Below are positions 7,942 through 14,609 of a stretch of 64,000 nucleotides of DNA, piece after piece. Position 1 is the first letter of the stretch; each line of letters starts with the position of its first letter. A model generated the notes under the pieces. The model saw only the letters and a program-made list of their open reading frames with translations, was not told the origin of the DNA and ran no database searches. Location: assembly GCA_904501975.1 (NCBI GenBank), contig CAJGCZ010000004.1:1-64000 (forward strand), read 5' to 3'. Origin of the DNA: an uncultured Akkermansia sp. GTDB taxonomy: Bacteria; Verrucomicrobiota; Verrucomicrobiia; Verrucomicrobiales; Akkermansiaceae. A program made the translations under genes and the position numbers.

Positions 7942-8880
7942 TTAGGAAATTAAATGCGGAAACTTCTCGAGGATATAATCTGCTGTGCGGCCTGCTTCGT
8001 TGAGCACCTTGCAGCCCTCCGGCAGTTTATGTTCCGTAGCCCAAGTGGTGAAGGTGGATACAAAACCATCTTGCACAAGCATGCCTAAACCACGAGCCAC
8101 GCGAGAAATCTTGTCTTTCTTGGCATCTTGGCGTTGCATTTCAATGACGCCCACAGGGGCGCCGCTGCTCAAAGCTTCGTATACCATAGAAACGCTGTCT
8201 TGCGTTACCCATACTTCGCGTGCTGTTGCCAAGTGGTCTGCCACCCAAGTGGGACCGGTTTGTTCTACCGGCTCAACTCGAACACTCGGACATGCTGCAG
8301 TTACATCTTGTACAAAGTCCTTCGGCGTGCGGCGGGATGTGGTCAGCACAATGTTATTGGTGCTGTGGCGCACAATGGTAGAAAGCTGGTTGAGCACGGT
8401 CTCTGCATCCCATTTGAACTCCTTGCTGGGGCCACCGATGAGGATGAGTGTGTCTTTCTTTTCGGCTGTCGGCTCAGGCTTAATGTTGTTGATAGCACCG
8501 TTGGTCAGGAACACATTCTCGGGCACCGGCTTACCCTCCGGAATATCGTGGCGAGGGATAACGCAGAGATTGAACATGCGCAGGGGCAAGCTGGGCTTCA
8601 TGCACACGATGAGCGTGCAGTGATAGTGCTTGGCTAAGCTGCGTGCGGCTAAGTGGGTGCTATGACCGGCGCACAGAATCAAATCCGGGCGCGGCAGATT
8701 CAAATCTTTGCCTTTGTAAAAGTATTTAGCCAGCCAAGATTTGCCAACGATGGAAACTTCGTGGATGGCATGAGTAGCGTTGGGCGCCTTTTGCATCGCG
8801 CGTACCAACAGCTCCCCGGCCAAACCTCTCGTTTGAGAGAGGTGGCCTTTCTTTTCATCGCTGATGATGTAGATAATCAT
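7942..8880 (-). CDS. ELM1/GtrOC1-family putative glycosyltransferase
   Basis: This 312-aa protein matches the ELM1 family (named after a plant mitochondrial fission factor), whose bacterial members sit with LPS genes and are thought to be GT-B-like transferases. Visible features are the N-terminal SDEKKGHLSQTRGL, the DLILCAGHSTHLAA stretch, ILIGGPSKEFKW at the domain hinge and the C-terminal VTQDSVSMVYEALSSGAPVG. Serine at TQDSVSMV and the glutamate after it are typical of the family. It is 12 bases downstream of the dihydroorotase-like gene and heads the pair of GT4 genes. The actual substrate is unknown. Confidence 0.8.
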   Translation of the reverse strand: MIIYIISDEKKGHLSQTRGLAGELLVRAMQKAPNATHAIHEVSIVGKSWLAKYFYKGKDLNLPRPDLILCAGHSTHLAARSLAKHYHCTLIVCMKPSLPLRMFNLCVIPRHDIPEGKPVPENVFLTNGAINNIKPEPTAEKKDTLILIGGPSKEFKWDAETVLNQLSTIVRHSTNNIVLTTSRRTPKDFVQDVTAACPSVRVEPVEQTGPTWVADHLATAREVWVTQDSVSMVYEALSSGAPVGVIEMQRQDAKKDKISRVARGLGMLVQDGFVSTFTTWATEHKLPEGCKVLNEAGRTADYILEKFPHLIS

Positions 8881-8892
8881 GGGAGAGAGAGT

Positions 8893-10191
8893 TTAGTAAA
8901 TCGGGAGAGTAACACTGCCGTTGATGGTGGAACCCAGTAACGGCGTATTTAATGTGCCGCAGTTCATGATGCTTTCAGATACGGCCACTTCTGTGGTCGG
9001 GTCGAAAAGCATGAGCGGTGCAATCATGGGGGTGCCTTCTTCTTGGTCATAAGGCATGACAATTTCTGTAGGCCTTACGCAACAGGCCTGCACTACCTCC
9101 GCCCACTTTAATTTACCCGGCTTTACAAGTTGGGTGTAGATAGCGGGTAAGAAGGTATCCAACGCAACCATACCTTGCGGAGCAGAGACAAAATCCTGCT
9201 TCTTGGCAAAGGGAAGGCAGGGCGTGTGGTCCGTCACAATGCAATCAATCGTGCCGTCTTTGACGCCATCCAAGAGAGCATCGCAGTCTGATTGTTCACG
9301 CAGCGGGGGGAGGGTCTTGAAGTTAGTATCGTAATCTCCTACGGATTCGTGAGTGTAAAGCAGGTGGTGCAATGCTACTTCTGCCGTAAGGTTCTTCATG
9401 CCGGCCTGTTTTGCACGGCGAATAATAGCTACGCCTTCCGCTGTGCTTACCGTCTGAATGTGCAGTTTTGCACCGGCATCTTGGGCAAGACGAATCAGTG
9501 TCTCAATGCCGATTTCCTCAGCGCAGGCGGGAGTGCCGTGCAAGCCAAGCTTGTAGGAGGTGGTGCCGGGGTGCATGAAGGTGTTGCGCGTCAGTGCAGG
9601 CACATCACCACGAATGGCAAAGGTGAGCCCAAGCTCAGCCGCATACTTCATTGCACGGTGCAGCATCAGAATGTTTTCCGTTACATTTTCTGCATCGCTC
9701 AAAATGCTCACACCGCGTGCTGCTAAGGTGTTGTAAGGCGTCTGCTGGTTGCCTTCCATTCCTTCCGTGATGCAGCCTGCCGGTACCATGGTAGCGGCAG
9801 AACGCTGGGTAACAGCATCTGCAAAGCTATCGAGTGTAGAGGCGTTATCAAAGCAGAAGCCCTTGGTTGGCATGACGAGCATACCCCATACGCCGCCTTG
9901 AATAGCTGCCTGGCCTGTGCGATAAATGCTTTCTCTCTTACTGCAGCCGGGAATCTCAATTTTGGCGTGCATATCAAAGAGGGCCGGAAGCAGCAGCTTA
10001 CCGGTGGCATCGATAACGCGGGCGCCCTCAGGAATCTTCATCTCACCGGCATCGGTTACTCCGTTGACGCCGTAGAGGGGGATGTCATCCAAAAAAATGC
10101 TGGTGGATTCATCGCCGCTTTGCCCCATGCGCAAATCCAATTTTTGCCCTGTGAGAGCCCAAGTGGCGTTGGTGATGTAGGTGTTAGTCAT
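8893..10191 (-). CDS. pyrC: Dihydroorotase-like protein, probably inactive (PyrC')
   Basis: The protein belongs to the cyclic amidohydrolase family, which includes dihydroorotase of pyrimidine synthesis. It keeps the fold markers, such as KTLPPLREQ near residue 292 and TDHTPC near 320. The zinc site is damaged: active enzymes have DxHxH, here D73-M-H-A-K77; the HxxCHVST-type histidine is replaced in LHIQTVST (T247); and the expected EHxED-type histidine is absent from FAIRGDVPAL. Such proteins are known as pseudo-dihydroorotases that assemble with aspartate carbamoyltransferase and stabilise it. The gene overlaps pyrB by 8 bases, which fits that structural role. An active dihydroorotase should then lie elsewhere in the genome. 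Family membership is clear; the loss of activity is inferred from residues. Confidence 0.88.
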   Translation of the reverse strand: MTNTYITNATWALTGQKLDLRMGQSGDESTSIFLDDIPLYGVNGVTDAGEMKIPEGARVIDATGKLLLPALFDMHAKIEIPGCSKRESIYRTGQAAIQGGVWGMLVMPTKGFCFDNASTLDSFADAVTQRSAATMVPAGCITEGMEGNQQTPYNTLAARGVSILSDAENVTENILMLHRAMKYAAELGLTFAIRGDVPALTRNTFMHPGTTSYKLGLHGTPACAEEIGIETLIRLAQDAGAKLHIQTVSTAEGVAIIRRAKQAGMKNLTAEVALHHLLYTHESVGDYDTNFKTLPPLREQSDCDALLDGVKDGTIDCIVTDHTPCLPFAKKQDFVSAPQGMVALDTFLPAIYTQLVKPGKLKWAEVVQACCVRPTEIVMPYDQEEGTPMIAPLMLFDPTTEVAVSESIMNCGTLNTPLLGSTINGSVTLPIY

Positions 10192-11113
10192 TGTTTTGCG
10201 TTTGGGGGGTAAGGTGGTACAAAATGCTCATGCGAGCGGCAATGCCGTTTTCTACCTGATTATTGATAAGGCAGTTGCGGTAGTCCATAGCGGCGTCGCA
10301 AATTTCTACGCCACGGTTAACCGGGCCCGGGTGCATAATGCTGAGGTTAAGGTCGTCTATACGGCGCAAGCGTTCCTCTGTGACACCGAATGCTTGGTGA
10401 TAATCACCACGGGGGAAGAAGGGGGTATCCATGCGCTCATTTTGCACGCGCAGCAGATAAATAACATCGGGCTTCCAAGTAAAGACCTGATCCCAGTTGG
10501 TGAAACGGGGAATACCGGTGAATTTTTCCTGAGGTACCAGAGGGCCGGGGCCCATGTAGGCCACCTCAGCGCCAAGTCGTCGCAGAATGGTGCTGGTGGA
10601 GCGGGCAACTCGGCTGTGCAGAATATCGCCGATAATGACCACGCGCTTGCCTGCTACATCGCCATATTTTTCTTTAATAGTAAAGGCATCCAAGAACGCT
10701 TGGCTGGGGTGTGCATGTGCACCATCGCCCGCGTTAATAACAGCAGCCTTGCAATGACGCGCAATAACGGCCGGGATGCCGCTGTGCTTGTGTCTTACAA
10801 TGATGTAATCCATCTTCATGCTCATGAGCGTATCAATGGTGTCGTGTACGCTCTCACCCTTCACTACGGATGAGGTGGAAACGGTGAAGGTGGTGACATC
10901 TGCAGAAAGACGATTGGCTGCTACTTCGAAGGATGAACGGGTGCGTGTGCTGGGTTCATAGAACAAGGTTAACACAGACTTGCCTTTGAGAGCAGGCACC
11001 TTTTTTACACTTTTGGTGAAAATCTCCTTCATGGCTGAGGTGCTATCCAGAATTGTCCGAATATCCTCATCCGTCAGGGATTCAATGGTGATTAAATCTT
11101 TTCTCGGATTCAT
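10184..11113 (-). CDS. pyrB: Aspartate carbamoyltransferase catalytic subunit
   Basis: This enzyme joins carbamoyl phosphate and L-aspartate to give N-carbamoyl aspartate, the committed step of pyrimidine synthesis. The carbamoyl-phosphate motif FYEPSTRTRSSFE is intact near residue 52, followed by the HKHSGIPAVIA region and the aspartate-side HPGPVNRGVEI near residue 262. The 309-aa length is that of a catalytic chain without a fused regulatory domain, and no pyrI is present. The gene overlaps pyrC' and follows pyrR by 29 bases. Confidence 0.96.
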   Translation of the reverse strand: MNPRKDLITIESLTDEDIRTILDSTSAMKEIFTKSVKKVPALKGKSVLTLFYEPSTRTRSSFEVAANRLSADVTTFTVSTSSVVKGESVHDTIDTLMSMKMDYIIVRHKHSGIPAVIARHCKAAVINAGDGAHAHPSQAFLDAFTIKEKYGDVAGKRVVIIGDILHSRVARSTSTILRRLGAEVAYMGPGPLVPQEKFTGIPRFTNWDQVFTWKPDVIYLLRVQNERMDTPFFPRGDYHQAFGVTEERLRRIDDLNLSIMHPGPVNRGVEICDAAMDYRNCLINNQVENGIAARMSILYHLTPQTQNND

Positions 11114-11142
11114 GGTTCAGAGAGGAAAAAGTTTATAGCCAA

Positions 11143-11661
11143 TCAGTAACTGATGTCTTCCTTGCCGTCAATCTCCTGTAAACGCACGCGCACCTTATCA
11201 GTGGCTTCGCTGTCGAGCTTGAATGCGGCGTAATCAGGATGAATCGGGAGCTGTCTGCCGCCTTTGTCTGCAAGGCAATGCAATTCCACCTTTGCGGGAC
11301 GCCCGTATTCAAAAATGACATCCATGGCGGCGCGGGCTGTTCTGCCGGTAAAGCACACATCGTCCACCAGAACAAGTGTCATGTCGTCCGGGGAGAACGG
11401 CAAGTAGGAGGAATGGAGCGCCGGACGAATGCCGGTAATGGCTAAGTCATCGCGGTACAGCGTGATATCGAGCGCGCCGTATTCGGCTTCAATATCTGCT
11501 TCCTTAAGCTTTTGGACTAAACGGCGAGCCAGCACATCGCCATGGCTGATGAGACCGACGATGGCCAGCTTTCCGGTTGCTTGCGGCACAGTTACCGTAA
11601 GCAGGTGATTGACCCAGGCATCAAGTGCCTGTTCAATTTCGGCCTGTTTGATGGTGGGCAT
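11143..11661 (-). CDS. pyrR: PyrR-type phosphoribosyltransferase
   Basis: This protein is a PyrR-family uracil phosphoribosyltransferase/regulator of 172 aa. The PRPP-binding loop LVLVDDVCFTGRTARA is intact, and the SHGDVLARRL and GALDITLYRDD segments match the family. In Gram-positive bacteria PyrR binds pyr mRNA to control attenuation. No obvious PyrR-binding anti-antiterminator was found here, so it may act mainly as an enzyme or by another route. The reading frame is open for 58 more codons upstream, but that part overlaps purE; the ATG at 11661 begins the family-like sequence MPTIKQAE. It lies between purE (16 bases) and pyrB (29 bases). Confidence 0.9.
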   Translation of the reverse strand: MPTIKQAEIEQALDAWVNHLLTVTVPQATGKLAIVGLISHGDVLARRLVQKLKEADIEAEYGALDITLYRDDLAITGIRPALHSSYLPFSPDDMTLVLVDDVCFTGRTARAAMDVIFEYGRPAKVELHCLADKGGRQLPIHPDYAAFKLDSEATDKVRVRLQEIDGKEDISY

Positions 11662-11677
11662 AAGAATAAAAGGTTGA

Positions 11678-12085
11678 TTATTGAGCGAGTTTAATAATGC
11701 GGTGTGCTGCCATAGCAGCATTAATGGGGGTCTTCTTGTGCAGACCAACCGTTGTGGCAGGTACACCACCCGGAAGCTGAGAAATAGCCAGCAAAGCATC
11801 AACACCGTTGAGGGGACCGCACGGTACAGGTACACCGATAACAGGCAGTTCCGTGTTCATGACAACAACACCGGGAAGGGCTGCGGAAAGACCTGCTACG
11901 CACAGCAGAACGGCCTTCGTGCCGTCAGCCTCCAGCTTTTTGAGGTATTCAATCAATTCAGGCAAATCACGATGAGCGGAATAGACCACTTCCTCGTGCT
12001 CTACATTGTTCTCTTTAAGATACTCGCGTGCCGGTTCCATGAAAGGAAGGTCACTCTTGCTGCCGTAAATGGTAATAACTTTCAT
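11678..12085 (-). CDS. purE: N5-carboxyaminoimidazole ribonucleotide mutase
   Basis: PurE moves the carboxyl group of N5-CAIR to give CAIR in purine synthesis. The substrate loop GSKSDLPFM is at residues 9-17, the catalytic SAHR at about 41-44, and the GLSAALPGVV and PLNGVDALL segments follow. At 135 aa it is slightly shorter than the roughly 160-aa norm but ends in a normal helix. No purK is adjacent. It leads a purE-pyrR-pyrB-pyrC' unit, so purine and pyrimidine genes appear to be cotranscribed, with a promoter just upstream (12096-12124). Confidence 0.95.
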   Translation of the reverse strand: MKVITIYGSKSDLPFMEPAREYLKENNVEHEEVVYSAHRDLPELIEYLKKLEADGTKAVLLCVAGLSAALPGVVVMNTELPVIGVPVPCGPLNGVDALLAISQLPGGVPATTVGLHKKTPINAAMAAHRIIKLAQ

Positions 12086-12095
12086 GCTAAAGCAT

Positions 12096-12124
12096 ATTCT
12101 AGCATTCTACATTCGCTCATGCAA
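12096..12124 (-). promoter_or_regulatory. purE operon promoter
   Basis: On the minus strand TTGCAT (12119-12124) and TAGAAT (12096-12101) are 17 bases apart. Ten bases separate the -10 from the purE ATG, so the expected start point lies about 3 bases before it. No Shine-Dalgarno sequence is present. Confidence 0.65.
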
Positions 12125-12164
12125 GCAAATTCCTAGCTCATGCCGCAACAAATAAAAGCCGTGT

Positions 12165-12863
12165 TTAATCTTCTGATTTATCGTGAACCGGCAACATAAG
12201 AAGGCGGAATACTGCCAACACAGGAAGCTGGGCCCAGAGGTAATACCAAGGGGCAGAACCCAGGTAATCGAGCAGGGTGCCTTCGATGGGTATAGCGCGT
12301 GTATAACCGTAATTGGTGTTGAGGTACAGATTGATAGGTATGATTAACACAAGGTAAGCATCCATCATTAACAAAGCCTTCACATCATCGTACCCGCGTG
12401 CTCGCCACCCGATAAGAACCGGAATGGCTAGCGCTACCAGCAGCAGGAGCCCATGTGCCGTAAAGAATACGTAAAATGCCATGCTGGGGTAGCCGTTAGC
12501 CATGGCCGGGGTGATGAGCCCCTGAATACTGCCCACCAACACACCGAAATAGACCAGAGTACAAGCCGGGCGCCAACGCCACCAAAGGGCAATGAAGGCA
12601 AAGATGCTCATGAAGGAGCAAAAATGCAGGGGTAAGTTATACTGCCAGCTGCCGTAGGTGTCTGTGCATGTGCGCCACACATACTCACTAATAAATTGTG
12701 CGGCAACAATGAGCGCAATGCCGCGACAGGTGATGAAGCGTGCTTTTTCGCTCAATCTGCGAGCAATGAGCAGCAGCACGGCTGTTGCCAGCAAGGTGAT
12801 GGCTAAAGCAACGCAGTGCTCTGTCGACCAACGAATAAAGGGGTAATATGGCTCATTCATCAT
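12165..12863 (-). CDS. YwaF-like (TIGR02206-type) integral membrane protein
   Basis: This 232-aa protein has about seven hydrophobic segments and the family landmarks NLPLHFCSFMS near residue 75, GSIQGLITPA near 111 and the C-terminal NYGYTRAIP and APWYYLWAQLP. The YwaF family is widespread, and its function is not established. The gene overlaps the 3' end of its paralogue at 12853-13572 by 11 bases, so the two are translationally linked and may form a heteromer. Confidence 0.82.
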   Translation of the reverse strand: MMNEPYYPFIRWSTEHCVALAITLLATAVLLLIARRLSEKARFITCRGIALIVAAQFISEYVWRTCTDTYGSWQYNLPLHFCSFMSIFAFIALWWRWRPACTLVYFGVLVGSIQGLITPAMANGYPSMAFYVFFTAHGLLLLVALAIPVLIGWRARGYDDVKALLMMDAYLVLIIPINLYLNTNYGYTRAIPIEGTLLDYLGSAPWYYLWAQLPVLAVFRLLMLPVHDKSED

Positions 12864-13572
12864 GTTGTTCCGGTATGGCTTGTTTGGGGCTACTGCGGCG
12901 AACAGGCAGATACATGAGATAGAAGAGAGCCAAAGCAGGTAATTCTAACCACAAATAGTACCACGGGGCTGTGCCAAGGTTTTCTAAAATAGTACCGGCG
13001 GGCGCATGAACTGTGTATCCGTAATTGCTGCCTAAGCAAAGATTGATGGGGTGTATGACAATAAGATACACATTCATTAATATGACACTCCGCAGCGGAT
13101 CTTTTGCTTTGGCTTTCCACTCTGTCAGAAAAGGTATGGCCAAGGCGGAAATTAATAGCAAGCTGTGAGAAATGAAGAACACAAAGAAATCCAGCCTCGG
13201 AAAACCGTAGGAGATGGCCGGTGTGAGCAGCCCTTGAATACTGGCGCTTAATACGCCGAAGTATACCAGCGAGCGTGCCCAGCGAGGTTCCCACCATAGC
13301 GCAATAAAGCACAGAAGGGCCATAACGGAGCAGAAGTGAAGCGGCAAGTCTTCTTTGATGATGTGCGTGGGGGAATTCGTGCAGAATTTCCATGTGTATT
13401 CTGCTATGTAAAAAAACAGAACAACCAGCGCCAGTCCTTTACACAATTTGTTTTGTCCGTGCGCACTCAGGCATCGCCCACCCCATATCAACGCCGTCGT
13501 TATGAGCGCGATAACGAGTAGAGTGTAGAGATGGGTCGGCGACCACATGACAAAACGTGAATATTCAAACAT
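12853..13572 (-). CDS. YwaF-like membrane protein (paralogue)
   Basis: This 239-aa protein shares the layout of the next gene: DLPLHFCSVMALL near residue 75, SASIQGLLTPAIS, NYGYTVHAP and APWYYLWLELP. Seven hydrophobic segments are apparent. The similarity between the two indicates a tandem duplication with later divergence. It lies 26 bases after the BASS-type transporter gene, within a run starting at topB. The function is unknown. Confidence 0.82.
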   Translation of the reverse strand: MFEYSRFVMWSPTHLYTLLVIALITTALIWGGRCLSAHGQNKLCKGLALVVLFFYIAEYTWKFCTNSPTHIIKEDLPLHFCSVMALLCFIALWWEPRWARSLVYFGVLSASIQGLLTPAISYGFPRLDFFVFFISHSLLLISALAIPFLTEWKAKAKDPLRSVILMNVYLIVIHPINLCLGSNYGYTVHAPAGTILENLGTAPWYYLWLELPALALFYLMYLPVRRSSPKQAIPEQHDE

Positions 13573-13598
13573 GGTGAGTAAGTTTGAGAGGCTTAAAA

Positions 13599-14591
13599 TT
13601 AGTAACCACCGGTGTCGGCTCCTTGCTTATGCCATATTCGTGCCAGTTGGGCACATATCATCAACTGCACCTGGTGGAAAATCATGAGCGGAAGCAGGAG
13701 GTTGTTGTCGAGATGCCCGAAAATGGCCATCATCATAGGGGCGCCGACGGCTAAACTCTTTTTAGAACCGCAAAAAACGATGGTGATTCTATCCTCTCTA
13801 CAGAAGCCTAATGCCTTACTGCTATAGTACGAGACAGCACATGTCAGAGAAAGGATGATGGTGCATATCAGAATGAGCCCGCCCAAGTGCAGGGCATCCA
13901 AATGCTGCCAATAACCGCTTACCGTAGCACCCGAGAAGGAGGTGTAGATAACAAGCCAAATCGTTGTCTGGTCATTCCAACGGATGAGGCTCTTATGCCC
14001 GGCAACCCAATTTTTTAACCAGCGGCGGCTTAATTGACCGAGAACAAAGGGTATGAGAATCTGGTAGCAGATTTTCAGAATGGTATCTAGCCCAATATCT
14101 GCGCTGTCGGTACCACTGTGAGAGAAAAGTATACCCACCAACATGGGGGTGAGGAAAACACCCAAAAGGCTGGAAACGGAGGCGGAACAAACAGCTGCCG
14201 GAACATTGCCGCCGGCAACAGAGGTAAAGGCAATACTGCTTTGTACCGTCGAGGGTAAGCAGGCTACATAGATTAATCCGCTGTATAATGCTGCCCCTAC
14301 AAGTGGCTCAAATATCGGGCGAAGCAGGGGGGTGACGATGGGGAAAAAGGCAAACGTGAACAGAAGCACCATGCTTTGCAGTCGCCAGTTCAGTAAGCCC
14401 GCAATGACGCTTTCACGAGACAGTTTAACGCCATAGAGGTAAAATAACAGAACAATGGCGGCGTTGGTAAGCCAATCGAAGGCTTCTGCAACGCCGCCAC
14501 TGCACGGCAACGCCAAGCCCAATATAACGCTGATGATGATTCCTGTGGTGAATCGGTCAGCTTTAGAGAGGAGATGGCGCCATCGGTTCAT
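13599..14591 (-). CDS. BASS/YfeH-type transporter
   Basis: This protein of 330 aa has about ten membrane segments and belongs to the bile acid:sodium symporter-like group (SBF-like, YfeH branch). Typical features are ALPCSGGVAEAFDW, ACLPSTVQSSIAFTS in the discontinuous helix and VFCGSKKSLAVGAPMM in the second repeat. Related proteins carry organic anions with sodium or protons, and the substrate here cannot be told. The gene follows topB by 18 bases and precedes the YwaF pair. Confidence 0.88.
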   Translation of the reverse strand: MNRWRHLLSKADRFTTGIIISVILGLALPCSGGVAEAFDWLTNAAIVLLFYLYGVKLSRESVIAGLLNWRLQSMVLLFTFAFFPIVTPLLRPIFEPLVGAALYSGLIYVACLPSTVQSSIAFTSVAGGNVPAAVCSASVSSLLGVFLTPMLVGILFSHSGTDSADIGLDTILKICYQILIPFVLGQLSRRWLKNWVAGHKSLIRWNDQTTIWLVIYTSFSGATVSGYWQHLDALHLGGLILICTIILSLTCAVSYYSSKALGFCREDRITIVFCGSKKSLAVGAPMMMAIFGHLDNNLLLPLMIFHQVQLMICAQLARIWHKQGADTGGY

Positions 14592-14609
14592 GATGAGAAC
14601 ATCTTGCTG

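Noticed and set aside
11662..11835. Longer N-terminus for pyrR
   Set aside because: The extra 58 codons overlap purE on the same strand and do not resemble PyrR. The ATG at 11661 gives the normal protein.
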